In this document: one piece after another, positions 54,511 to 62,861 of the stretch
How positions within the stretch are numbered: position 1 is the stretch's first letter
Layout of the letters: each line of letters opens with the position of its first letter
Made by a program: the position numbers and the translations under genes
Assembly: GCA_910585015.1 (NCBI GenBank)
Contig: CAJUCT010000006.1
Location: 56,236 to 120,235 of the forward strand
Source: an uncultured Acetatifactor sp.
GTDB taxonomy: Bacteria; Bacillota; Clostridia; Lachnospirales; Lachnospiraceae
Direction of reading: 5' to 3'
DNA length: 64,000 bases
The notes under the pieces: model-generated
Databases searched by the model: none
What the model saw: only the letters and a program-made list of their open reading frames with translations
What the model was told of the DNA's origin: nothing

Positions 54511-54596
54511 GGGAAGAGGTATGTTTGGATGTTGCACATCCAAATACGTATTAATGCAATATCGCAGGTGAGCCTGCGATATGCGGGGAAGAGGTA
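54511..54596 (+). repeat. Family C element upstream of pseI with 11-bp flanking repeat
   Basis: A 64-bp element (54522-54585) carries two hairpins: TTTGGATG/CATCCAAA and GCAATATCGCAGG/CCTGCGATATGC. It is flanked by a perfect 11-bp direct repeat GGGAAGAGGTA (54511-54521 and 54586-54596). The right copy holds the ribosome site of pseI, so the insertion duplicated that site. A related element is at 62783. Confidence 0.82.
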
Positions 54597-54599
54597 AGT

Positions 54600-55655
54600 A
54601 TGGACAGAGAAATCCGAATCGGCAGCAAAATAATCAGCCAGGACTCCCCCACCTTTATTGTGGCGGAGATGTCCGGCAACCATAACATGGATTTCGACCG
54701 TGCGGTGGAGATTCTGAAAGCCGCCAGGGAGGCGGGGGCGGACGCGGTCAAGATCCAGACCTACACAGCGGATACCATCACGCTGGACTGTGATGATCCC
54801 TGTTTCCAGATCACCCAGGGGACGCTGTGGGACGGGATCACCCTGCACAAGCTGTACCAGACGGCCTATACGCCCTGGGAGTGGCAGCCCCGGCTCAAAA
54901 AAATGGCGGAGGAGATGGGGCTGCTTCTTTTTTCCTCGCCCTTTGATTTTTCCAGCGTGGATTTTCTGGAGGAGATGGATGTACCGGCCTACAAGATAGC
55001 GTCCTTTGAGATCACGGATATTCCCTTGATCCGCAAGGTGGCCCGGCTGGGCAAGCCGGTGATCCTGGCCACAGGTATCGCCCGTCTGGCCGACATAGAA
55101 TTGGCGGTGCAAACCTGCCGGGAGGAGGGAAATGAACAGGTGATCCTTCTGAAATGCTGTTCCGCTTATCCCACTCCCTATGAGGATGTAAATCTGCGCA
55201 CCATCCCCAATCTGGCGGAGACTTTTCAATGCCTGGCGGGGCTGTCAGACCATACCATGGGCACGGCGGTGGCCACCGGGGCGGTGGCGCTGGGGGCTAA
55301 GATGGTGGAAAAGCATATGACCCTCTGCCGCAGCGACGGCGGGCCGGACGCCGCGTTTTCCATGGAACCCCAGGAATTTAAGGAGATGGTAGACAATATC
55401 CGCATTCTGGAAAAGGCGTTGGGGAAGGTGACCTACGACTTATCGGACAAACAGGCAAGAGAGAGGGAACACAGCCGTTCCCTGTTCGTGGCGCAGGATA
55501 TGAAGGCCGGAGATGTATTTACCCCGGAAAATCTGCGTTCCGTCAGGCCGGCGGACGGACTGCACACAAAATATTATGAGCAGCTGCTGGGCCGGCGGAT
55601 CACCAGAGATGCCAAGAAGGGAACCCCCATGGCCTGGAGCCTTGTGGAGGAATAA
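54600..55655 (+). CDS. pseI: Pseudaminic acid synthase
   Basis: PseI condenses the free trideoxy-diacetamido-L-altrose released by PseG with phosphoenolpyruvate to give pseudaminic acid. The 351-residue protein has the NeuB-family barrel (FIVAEMSGNHNM, DAVKIQTYTADT, FSSPFD, HKLYQTAYTPWEW) and a C-terminal SAF/antifreeze-like domain (about 285-345). The GTLWDGITLHKLYQTA block distinguishes it from sialic and legionaminic acid synthases. ATG 54600 follows AAGAGG, in the duplicated flank of the family C element. A 320-base tandem repeat separates it from pseG. Confidence 0.92.
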   Translation: MDREIRIGSKIISQDSPTFIVAEMSGNHNMDFDRAVEILKAAREAGADAVKIQTYTADTITLDCDDPCFQITQGTLWDGITLHKLYQTAYTPWEWQPRLKKMAEEMGLLLFSSPFDFSSVDFLEEMDVPAYKIASFEITDIPLIRKVARLGKPVILATGIARLADIELAVQTCREEGNEQVILLKCCSAYPTPYEDVNLRTIPNLAETFQCLAGLSDHTMGTAVATGAVALGAKMVEKHMTLCRSDGGPDAAFSMEPQEFKEMVDNIRILEKALGKVTYDLSDKQAREREHSRSLFVAQDMKAGDVFTPENLRSVRPADGLHTKYYEQLLGRRITRDAKKGTPMAWSLVEE

Positions 55656-55658
55656 GGT

Positions 55659-55966
55659 GGACTACACCCTTTAGAGCCGTCGCGCAGCGACTTATAATAG
55701 CAGAACAGGTGAAGTCGTGAAGGCGCAAGAGAGCATCTTTCATGAGATCCCTTACGAATGAAAGATGTCTCTCCTGAGAATGCGCCGAAGGGACTACACC
55801 CTTTAGAGCCGTCGCGCAGCGACTTATAATAGCAGAACAGGTGAAGTCGTGAAGGCGCAAGAGAGCATCTTTCATGAGATCCCTTACGAATGAAAGATGT
55901 CTCTCCTGAGAATGCGCCGAAGGGACTACACCCTTTAGAGCCGTCGCGCAGCGACTTATAATAGGA
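55659..55966 (+). repeat. Family D tandem repeat, 132-bp period, before pseG
   Basis: Two full 132-bp units and a partial third occur, with GACTACACCC at 55660, 55792 and 55924. Each holds a GTCGC/GCGAC hairpin (55679-55691) and a CATCTTTCAT/ATGAAAGATG hairpin (55734-55743 with 55758-55767), nested within GGCGCA/TGCGCC. Each right end is CTTATAATAG; the last is followed at once by GAGG of pseG. Open frames in it are by-products. Confidence 0.93.
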
Positions 55967-55976
55967 GGAATGGCTG

Positions 55977-57119
55977 ATGGAGGCAGGAGAAAAGGCGGAT
56001 ATCGTGTTCCGTGCCGACGGCAATGCCGATATCGGGGCAGGTCATCTGATGCGCTGTCTGACCATTGCGGAGCAGATAGGGGAGCGGGGGCATGTGGTTT
56101 TCTGGTGCGCGGATGAAGAGTCGGCGGCGCTGGTGCAGGCCAGGGGCTTTGAGGCGCAGGCGCTGGGGACGGATTACCGCGCTATGTCTTCAGAACTGCC
56201 CCGGCTGGAACAGTTATTGCATGGTGGAAACCATAATGCCCTTCACAGTGTGAAACATATGTACACCCCATCGGTAATCCTGGTGGACAGCTATTTTGTC
56301 ACAGCGGAATATTTACAGGCCCTGAGAGCTTACGGCAAGGTATATCTGCTGGAGGATGTGCCGGGGCGTATCTGGCCCGTGGACGGAGTGATCAATTATA
56401 ATGCCTTTGCCGACAGGCGCTCCTATGAGGAGGCTTACAGACAGGGCAGGGAAAATATTTCCGGATCGGGTGGGGGGCAGGGTACAAAATTATTTATAGG
56501 GGCCTCCTATGTTCCCCTCCGCTCCCGGTTTGTGGGACGTGACTACCATGTGCGGGAGCAGGTGAAAGAACTTCTGGTGACTACCGGAGGGGGAGATCGG
56601 GAGAACATAGCAGGGAAAATTCTGGAGAGAATAAAGGATATGGAATGCCGGATTCATGTGGTGTCCGGCCCCTGCAATCCCCATGGGGCATGGCTTGAAG
56701 GCTACGCGCAGACGCATCCCCGGGTGACGGTTCACCGGCAGGTGGACGATATGGCGAAGTTGATGCTGCAATGTGATCTGGCGGTTACGGCGGGAGGAAC
56801 CACCGTGTACGAATTATGTGCTTTGGGTGTGCCCTTTGTATGCTTTTCTTATGCGGAGAATCAGGAGGCGCTGACGGAGTATGCCGGCAGACAGAAGATC
56901 GGCTTATGCGCGGGGAAATATCATGGGGACAGCGCAGGCACACTGGACAATATAGGGAATCTGGTGCGGCGGGCGGCAGAGGATTGGCAGCTGCGCAGGC
57001 AGTTGTCCCAAAGGGCTAAAGGGCTGGTGGATGGTCTTGGCGCCAAGCGGCTGGCGGAGGGGATGCTGGTGCAGGAAGAAAGACGTTATGCAGAGAACAT
57101 TTCGCGTTTGCCCAAATAA
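55977..57119 (+). CDS. pseG: UDP-2,4-diacetamido-2,4,6-trideoxy-beta-L-altropyranose hydrolase
   Basis: PseG cuts the UDP from the acylated sugar nucleotide before PseI acts. The 380-residue protein has the family start IVFRADGNADIGAGHLMRC, VILVDSYFVTAEY and the GT28-like half with LLVTTGGGD, VHRQVDDMAKLMLQCDLAVTAGGTTVYEL and CFSYAENQ. These fit PseG well. ATG 55977 follows AGGAGG. If an unusual acyl group is added by PseH, this enzyme must accept it. It is followed by an SGNH hydrolase gene, starting near its end. Confidence 0.92.
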   Translation: MEAGEKADIVFRADGNADIGAGHLMRCLTIAEQIGERGHVVFWCADEESAALVQARGFEAQALGTDYRAMSSELPRLEQLLHGGNHNALHSVKHMYTPSVILVDSYFVTAEYLQALRAYGKVYLLEDVPGRIWPVDGVINYNAFADRRSYEEAYRQGRENISGSGGGQGTKLFIGASYVPLRSRFVGRDYHVREQVKELLVTTGGGDRENIAGKILERIKDMECRIHVVSGPCNPHGAWLEGYAQTHPRVTVHRQVDDMAKLMLQCDLAVTAGGTTVYELCALGVPFVCFSYAENQEALTEYAGRQKIGLCAGKYHGDSAGTLDNIGNLVRRAAEDWQLRRQLSQRAKGLVDGLGAKRLAEGMLVQEERRYAENISRLPK

Positions 57120-58014
57120 AAGTGGATTTGAAAGGAACGGGAGCGGCTTGAAAGCGGAGAAGCAGGGGAACAGGAGAAAACAGAAGACGGTATATGGGAT
57201 CTGCGGCATTTTGCTGATACTGGCGCTGCTTCCCCTGCTGCTGCGCTCGAACCGCCAGACGGACATCCAGGCGGAGGTGCTTTTTCTGGGGGACAGCCTT
57301 ATAGGGCAATACAGGGATGAGACCTCCATACCGTGGCTGGTGTCCCGGCAGACGGGTATGACTGTGTTCAACGGTGATTTCGGCGGCACCACCATGAGCC
57401 AGCAGAACCGGGAGGGCCAGGACGCCTTTTACTGGAACGGGCTTTCCTTCTCCCAGCTGGCAAAGGCGGCTGCGGCCCAGGATTTCGGGGGACAGCAGAC
57501 CATCCGCACCAAGGACTATGTCACTATGCATTTTGGGGATATTGTGGACGAACTGGACAGGCTGGACTTTTCCTCGGTGCGGACGCTGGTGGTCAGCTAC
57601 GGGATGAACGACTATACCACAGGCAGCCCTATCCGCAACCCGGACAATCCGGAGGATACCTATACCATGGAGGGAGCCATGCGCGCAGGGATACGTTTTC
57701 TGCGGCAGAGTTATCCGTCACTGCGGATTATCTTCGTGAGCCCAACCTACTGCTGGTTTTTGAATAGTGAAGAGGGAGCCCGCAGCAACTGTGAGAACCG
57801 TGATTTTGGCGGCGGGTATCTGGAGGAGTACGTGGAGGCCCAGCGCGGGGTGGCTCAGGAGTGCGGCGTGGAATTTCTGGATCTGTACCACGAGTACTAT
57901 CCCCATGAAAATGAGGCGGACTGGAATCTTTATACCGAGGATGGTGTACATCCCAACGAGGCCGGACGGCAGAAGATGGCGGAGACTCTGGCCGCGTACT
58001 TACAGAACTTATAA
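57088..58014 (+). CDS. Membrane-anchored SGNH/GDSL hydrolase
   Basis: This protein (308 residues from ATG 57088) has one membrane helix followed by an outer SGNH domain with VLFLGDSLIGQY (nucleophile Ser), VSYGMNDY (Asn-Asp block) and EDGVHPNEAG (Asp-His). It could remove or transfer acyl groups on the finished glycan. The start is uncertain: ATG 57088 overlaps pseG by 32 bases, while TTG 57148 leaves a 28-base gap and follows GGGAGCGGC. The stop codon lies in the left flank of a family A element. Confidence 0.8.
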   Translation: MQRTFRVCPNKSGFERNGSGLKAEKQGNRRKQKTVYGICGILLILALLPLLLRSNRQTDIQAEVLFLGDSLIGQYRDETSIPWLVSRQTGMTVFNGDFGGTTMSQQNREGQDAFYWNGLSFSQLAKAAAAQDFGGQQTIRTKDYVTMHFGDIVDELDRLDFSSVRTLVVSYGMNDYTTGSPIRNPDNPEDTYTMEGAMRAGIRFLRQSYPSLRIIFVSPTYCWFLNSEEGARSNCENRDFGGGYLEEYVEAQRGVAQECGVEFLDLYHEYYPHENEADWNLYTEDGVHPNEAGRQKMAETLAAYLQNL

Positions 58015-58118
58015 ACAGCATATTGCCGGAGAATGCACGGAGTTATGCCGGGACGCCTACGAGGCCTGGGATGGAAAACGGACCCTGTGTACTCTCCGGG
58101 AATATGCGGAACTCATAA
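58005..58118 (+). repeat. Family A element, single copy
   Basis: The element (58015-58108) has ACAGCATATTGCCGG at its left and CCGGGAATATGCG at its right end, with central GGGACGCC. It is flanked by GAACTTATAA (58005-58014, holding the stop of the hydrolase) and GAACTCATAA (58109-58118), a 10-bp direct repeat with one mismatch. AGGAG of the next gene follows two bases later. Confidence 0.78.
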
Positions 58119-58134
58119 CAGGAGAACGGACCAA

Positions 58135-59670
58135 TTGAAAAATCCTACGGAGACTTGGAACAACATATGGAAACACTGCAAAAGGGAGTGGAAGCTGGCT
58201 TTTCTCAGCACATTTCTCGTGGGCCTGTTGTGCCATATGCCCATTATGCTGCGGGATATCCCCAATCACGACGGGCTGGCAAGCATGTATTTTGATCAGA
58301 ATATGATAACCTCCGGCAGATGGTTTCTGACCGTGGCTTGCGGGGTTTCTTCCTACTACACACTGCCTTGGCTCATCGGTCTGCTGGCTATGCTGTACCT
58401 GGGCATTGCCAGTGCGCTGCTGGTGGAGTTTTTGGAGGTGAGACAGGGCTGGGCAGCGGCAGTGATCGGCGGCCTGCTGGCAGTGTTTCCTTCCCTGGCC
58501 TCCACTTTTGCCTATGTGTTCACCATGGACGGTTATATGCTGGCAGTGCTGCTGGCGGTGCTGGCGGTGCTGCTTACCAAAAGATACCGGCTGGGCTTTC
58601 TGCCGGGCGCGCTGTGTCTGGCATGCAGTCTGGGCATATACCAGTCCTACCTGCCTTTTGCGGTACTGCTCTGTCTGTATGGCATCTATATGCTGGGCGT
58701 GTCGGAGGGCGCTGTCCGGGAAAAGGCCAAGAAGGGTCTTGCCTATGTGTGGATGGGAGGGCTGGGAGTTGCCTCCTATTATGTGATTTTGCAGATCCTG
58801 CTGCGGATCCAGGGAAAAGAACTGGCCTCCTACCAAGGCATCAGCGGCATGGGCAGCGTACCCCGGAGGGGGCTGGCGGAAACGGTCATGCAGATGTACA
58901 GAGATTTTCTGGCCTTTACTCTGAAGGGCAATGTATTTATGAACAATCCCTTTGCCTGGGGAGCCATGATCCTGCTTGGCATCTGCGTCCTGGCGGTGCT
59001 GTTTTCCCTGTGCGGACAAAAAAAGTGGTGGAAAAGTCCATGGTTTTTCGCTATAATAGCCGTAACTGTCGTGGGTCTGCCCATCGCCATGAACCTGATT
59101 ATAGTCATTTCGCCGGATGTGACTTACCATTTGCTTATGCGCTATCAGTGGGTGCTGCTGCCTATATGTATGGTGGCGGCCGTCAGCCGTCACAGTCGGC
59201 ACCGGCCCTGGGCAGCATGGCTGGCGCTTATATGCGGTCTGGTGCTGGCGTTTAACTATGGGGTGATGGATCAGATTGCCTACTCCAATCTGGAGAAAAA
59301 GTATGAGAAAACCTACGCCTACTGCATCCGGCTTCTGGACCGGATTGAGCAGACGGAGGGGTACTATCAGGGGATTCCCATCGCCATGATCGGCGTGGTG
59401 GGGGACCAGCCCTACCCGGTGACGGACCTGACCGGGGAGGTGACGGCGGGCATGATCGGCATGGGCGGCGACAGTCTGCTGTACACCGGGGCCAACTACC
59501 AGGCGTTTATCCAAAATTACCTGGGCGCGACACTGAACGTTCTGCCCCCGGAGGCCATGGAGGAGATGTATTACAGTGAAGCCTACCGGGAGATGGAGAG
59601 CTTTCCCGGTGCGGATTCCATTCGGATCATTGACGGTGTTATGTATATCAAGACGGAGAATAGGGAATAA
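58135..59670 (+). CDS. GtrII-like membrane glucosyltransferase
   Basis: This 511-residue protein has about 11 predicted membrane helices and fits the GtrII-type glucosyltransferase group, which transfers glucose from polyprenyl-phosphate to a surface glycan. Visible motifs are NHDGLASMYFDQN, TSGRWFL, VFPSLASTFAYVFTMDGYML and ACSLGIYQSYL. The start is TTG 58135 with AGGAG at 58119-58123; a longer open frame begins inside the family A element and is not used. An outer C-terminal part (about 390-511) follows the last helix. Confidence 0.75.
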   Translation: MKNPTETWNNIWKHCKREWKLAFLSTFLVGLLCHMPIMLRDIPNHDGLASMYFDQNMITSGRWFLTVACGVSSYYTLPWLIGLLAMLYLGIASALLVEFLEVRQGWAAAVIGGLLAVFPSLASTFAYVFTMDGYMLAVLLAVLAVLLTKRYRLGFLPGALCLACSLGIYQSYLPFAVLLCLYGIYMLGVSEGAVREKAKKGLAYVWMGGLGVASYYVILQILLRIQGKELASYQGISGMGSVPRRGLAETVMQMYRDFLAFTLKGNVFMNNPFAWGAMILLGICVLAVLFSLCGQKKWWKSPWFFAIIAVTVVGLPIAMNLIIVISPDVTYHLLMRYQWVLLPICMVAAVSRHSRHRPWAAWLALICGLVLAFNYGVMDQIAYSNLEKKYEKTYAYCIRLLDRIEQTEGYYQGIPIAMIGVVGDQPYPVTDLTGEVTAGMIGMGGDSLLYTGANYQAFIQNYLGATLNVLPPEAMEEMYYSEAYREMESFPGADSIRIIDGVMYIKTENRE

Positions 59671-59714
59671 GGACAGAAGAGTACGGGCGCAACTTGTGGT
59701 ATACAGGTAGAGAA

Positions 59715-61187
59715 ATGATTGATAATAACAGGAGAAAACAATGTTTGACCATAGAAAGGAATGAGGAGTTGAGGAAAGGGCAATATCTGGCTATATGGAT
59801 GATCGCGGCATGTATGGGAATAGCGTATCTGTTATTGTGCTTTAATCATAATGTGTGGGCTGATGAAGCGTATACCCTTGCGATGATAAAAAATGATTAT
59901 GCAGGGATTATCGGAAAAACAGCGGTAGACGTGCATCCTCCGCTTTACTATTTTATTGCTAAAACTGCTGCTTTACTTTTTCCGACTCATGAATATCGGC
60001 TGTTGGTGCAGAAGATTGTCTCTATAATTCCTGTAGCGCTTACTTTGGGCATAGGGGGTTCATGGCTTTATGCAAAAGGATTTGGCATGAAAGCGGCAGC
60101 CATTTTCCAGATTATGCTTGGAATGTTTCCCTGTACTATGGAATATGCCGTGCAGCTTAGAATGTATTCATGGGCGCTTCTATTCATAACGGTCTGCGGT
60201 CTGGCGGCTTACGATGCCTATGTGATGAGTAGAAAAAGGGACTGGATACTGTTTGCGCTGATGGGAGTGGCCGCATCTTATACACATAATTATGCCTTTA
60301 TATCTGCGAGTGTGATTTGCGGTCTGCTTTTTCTATGTATTGTTTTGAAAAACAGGAAGAGGCTATTACCATGGGCGATCAGTTCTATGTCCATGGTGCT
60401 TGTCTATCTGCCGTGGTTTAGGATTTTTCTGCGGCAGGCAGGCGGCACAATGAATAGAACCGATTATTGGATTGAGCCAATCACGTGGGAAACCGTCTGG
60501 GGGTATTTCACATGGGCCTTTGAAAATGATGTAAAACATACCGCGATACTGATTTTGTGTATTTTGGTGGTGGCAGGCATTGTAAATGTGGTTCTTATCG
60601 CAAAAAAACATAGAACGGAAGACGTTTTCGCACTCCTGTGCTGGTCGGTCCCATTTTTCACGGCATTGGGGGGAGTGATTATTTCCCTGATAAAGAATCC
60701 GATATATTATAACAGATACGCCTTTCCGGCAATGGGACTATTGTGTGTCTTTTTGGCCATTTCGCTGAGGGGGACACAGAACCCCTTTTTTGTGTCTATG
60801 ATGTTGTTTCTTGCCTGTTATGGTGTGGGAAGCTACAGGGAGGCATATCATCAGGAATATAATTCGAGTTATGTCAGGCAGACGGAAGCATTTTTCGAGG
60901 AATATCTTGGCGAAGGGGATGTGGTGCTGTATAATTGGGAGATCAATACTCTGGTTTATAGATGCCACTTTGAGGAAGATCAGCTATTCTACATGTTGGA
61001 TTTTGACCTGGGAGGGGAGTATGATAATATATGGTTTCTTGATACATATGGGAATATAACATTTCCGCAATATGTGTTGGAGGCATACAACCTTACATCT
61101 GAGTATGTGGGACATTTGGGTGTTGAAATGAATGAATTTGATGTTTACCGAATTTACAGGACCGGGGTGGAAAATGAAGAGGGATAG
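59715..61187 (+). CDS. GT39-like membrane glycosyltransferase, AT-richer than neighbours
   Basis: This 490-residue protein has about 10 predicted membrane helices. NVWADEAYTLAMIK and TAVDVHPPLYYFIAK are the acidic-pair and HPPLYY motifs of GT39-type enzymes. The coding sequence is visibly richer in A/T than the genes on either side, suggesting a different origin. The start is uncertain: ATG 59715 follows AGGTAGAGA, while AGGAG at 59730-59734 would fit TTG 59745 better. The next small gene begins within its last codons. Confidence 0.76.
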   Translation: MIDNNRRKQCLTIERNEELRKGQYLAIWMIAACMGIAYLLLCFNHNVWADEAYTLAMIKNDYAGIIGKTAVDVHPPLYYFIAKTAALLFPTHEYRLLVQKIVSIIPVALTLGIGGSWLYAKGFGMKAAAIFQIMLGMFPCTMEYAVQLRMYSWALLFITVCGLAAYDAYVMSRKRDWILFALMGVAASYTHNYAFISASVICGLLFLCIVLKNRKRLLPWAISSMSMVLVYLPWFRIFLRQAGGTMNRTDYWIEPITWETVWGYFTWAFENDVKHTAILILCILVVAGIVNVVLIAKKHRTEDVFALLCWSVPFFTALGGVIISLIKNPIYYNRYAFPAMGLLCVFLAISLRGTQNPFFVSMMLFLACYGVGSYREAYHQEYNSSYVRQTEAFFEEYLGEGDVVLYNWEINTLVYRCHFEEDQLFYMLDFDLGGEYDNIWFLDTYGNITFPQYVLEAYNLTSEYVGHLGVEMNEFDVYRIYRTGVENEEG

Positions 61188-61794
61188 AATGATTTGTTGT
61201 GTGGTAGGTACATTCATGGTAATTGCGGTCATTCTTACAGTGCCTGTGGGGATTTTCCGTATAAGACAGGTATCCCACAACGGCAGTGAGGCTCTGGAAA
61301 AAACAGTGGATTTGACGGAAGAAATAGTAGTGAAACAGTCCTTTGTTCCTCAGGCCGATTATATTAAAGCGATCTCCGTAGATATAGATCGTAAAAACGG
61401 AGAGGTATCGGAAGGTGTAATGCACTTTATTTTGCGAAACATGGGAAACAAAGTAATTGTGAGCCGCGAATACTCTCTGACAACAGTGCCGGACGGAGGC
61501 TTTTTCGAGATTCCTGTAAATCGTGCCGTCAAGGCAGGGGAAACATATACCTGGGAGGTGTATATGACGGATCTGGGGGACTGCGCGCCATGCCTGTACT
61601 GTACTGCCAAGGGGATCGTCTCTCCGGTAGAGAATCGTAAAATGTTTATCCTGGACGAGGAAAGTGAAAGCACGGCGGTGACAATGTATATCTATGGACG
61701 TAGACAGGGTAAGGTGGCAAATCTTACATATGTGTCTTTTATTCTGTGGGCGGGAATATCCCTGGTTGCTTTTGTAAAAAAGAGAGAAAAGTAA
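61174..61794 (+). CDS. Unknown membrane protein with outer beta-rich domain
   Basis: I do not recognise this 206-residue protein. It has an N-terminal membrane helix (about 8-27), an outer domain of about 150 residues with beta-strand character (ADYIKAISVDIDRKNGEVSEG, FFEIPVN, TYTWEVYMTDL) and a second helix near the C-terminus (about 182-200) with a basic end. It overlaps the GT39-like gene by 14 bases and is followed by a GtrB-like synthase gene, so it may be an accessory part of that glycosylation unit, such as a small partner protein. It shares the AT-rich composition of the gene before it. Confidence 0.6.
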   Translation: MKRDRMICCVVGTFMVIAVILTVPVGIFRIRQVSHNGSEALEKTVDLTEEIVVKQSFVPQADYIKAISVDIDRKNGEVSEGVMHFILRNMGNKVIVSREYSLTTVPDGGFFEIPVNRAVKAGETYTWEVYMTDLGDCAPCLYCTAKGIVSPVENRKMFILDEESESTAVTMYIYGRRQGKVANLTYVSFILWAGISLVAFVKKREK

Positions 61795-61815
61795 AAATGA
61801 AAGGCGGGACAAAAG

Positions 61816-62769
61816 ATGGCTTTATTGTCTATTGTACTTCCCTCATACAATGAAGAACAGAATATTGCCCATACGGCCCTGACACTGTCGGAACTGCTTA
61901 CACAGGAGCAGATAGAGTATGAACTTATCTTTGTCAGCGATGGGTCACGGGACGGCACATATCAGGAAATCCTGAAGGCGGCCCGGCAGAATCCCTGTGT
62001 CAAAGGGGCGGAGTTCTCCCGGAATTTTGGCAAGGAGGCCAGCATTTTCGCGGGTTTGCAGCTGGCCACAGGGGATGCGGTCATAGTCATGGACTGCGAT
62101 TTGCAGCATCCTCCCCAGGTGATTCCCCAGATGTGGAAGCTGTGGAACGAGGGCTATGAGGTGGTGGAGGGAATCAAGACCAGCCGGGGCAGGGAGGGTT
62201 TCCTGCACAAATGCTTTGCCGGCGCGTTCTACAAGATTATGAGCGGACTCATCAAGATGGATATGAACGCCTCCTCGGACTACAAGCTGCTGGACCGCAA
62301 GGTGGTAGATGTGCTTCTCGGCTTGCCGGAAAAAAATACTTTTTTCCGGGCGCTGACCTTCTGGGCAGGCTTCAAGACTGTCAGTGTGGAGTACGAGGTA
62401 CAGGAGCGGATCTATGGGGAAAGCAAATGGTCTTTTTTCAGCCTTATGCGCTATGCGATTACCAACGCCACTTCCTTCAGCACATTGCCCCTGCAGCTGG
62501 TGACGGTGCTGGGGCTGGTGGCCATCCTGTTCAGCCTGGGGCTGGCAGTGCAGACTTTGGTAAAATACCTGACGGGCACGGCGGTGGAGGGCTTTACCAC
62601 GGTGATTCTGCTGATCCTGATCATCGGCGGTTTCATTATGTTGAGTCTGGGGATCATAGGCCATTATATCGCCCGGATCTACGAGGAAGTCAAGGGACGT
62701 CCCCGGTATATTATCAGCCAGGTGACAGATAATGTGTATGGGAATGTGACGGGCAGCTGGAAGCGGTAG
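61816..62769 (+). CDS. GT2 polyprenyl-phosphate glucosyl-type synthase (GtrB-like)
   Basis: This 317-residue enzyme should load a sugar, often glucose, onto polyprenyl phosphate. The GT-A domain has IVLPSYNEEQNI, VSDGSRDGTY and VMDCDLQHPPQ, and YGESKWSFFSLMRYAITNATSFST is typical of GtrB. Two C-terminal membrane helices lie at about 230-255 and 265-285, then HYIARIYEEVKGRPRY. It is placed to serve the upstream GtrII-like and GT39-like membrane transferases. Its composition returns to that of the locus. Confidence 0.87.
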   Translation: MALLSIVLPSYNEEQNIAHTALTLSELLTQEQIEYELIFVSDGSRDGTYQEILKAARQNPCVKGAEFSRNFGKEASIFAGLQLATGDAVIVMDCDLQHPPQVIPQMWKLWNEGYEVVEGIKTSRGREGFLHKCFAGAFYKIMSGLIKMDMNASSDYKLLDRKVVDVLLGLPEKNTFFRALTFWAGFKTVSVEYEVQERIYGESKWSFFSLMRYAITNATSFSTLPLQLVTVLGLVAILFSLGLAVQTLVKYLTGTAVEGFTTVILLILIIGGFIMLSLGIIGHYIARIYEEVKGRPRYIISQVTDNVYGNVTGSWKR

Positions 62770-62782
62770 CGGGGTAGGGAAG

Positions 62783-62844
62783 TTTGGAGGTAAAACTTCC
62801 AAATACGCGTTAACGCAGTATCGCAGGCAAAGCCAGCGATATGC
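62783..62844 (+). repeat. Family C element, second copy
   Basis: The element repeats the plan at 54522: TTTGGAG/CTTCCAAA, then ACGCGTTAACGCA, then TATCGCAGG/CCAGCGATA. Its flanks (GTAGGGAA and GTAGAGGAA) are only loosely similar. It again ends just before the ribosome site of the next gene. Confidence 0.7.
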
Positions 62845-62861
62845 ATGTAGAGGAAAGATTG

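Noticed and set aside
54600..55655. Legionaminic or sialic acid synthase
   Set aside because: The LWDG and TPWEW blocks, and the presence of PseB, PseC, PseH and PseG, fit pseudaminic acid.
55574..56023. Minus-strand open frames with repeated blocks before pseG
   Set aside because: By-product of the 132-bp tandem repeat; opposite to the operon and without a start signal.
57031..57087. Longer start for the second SGNH hydrolase
   Set aside because: It lies deep in pseG coding sequence and adds residues without any pattern.
58033..58134. Longer N-terminus for the GtrII-like gene
   Set aside because: That part is family A element sequence; TTG 58135 has a proper AGGAG site.
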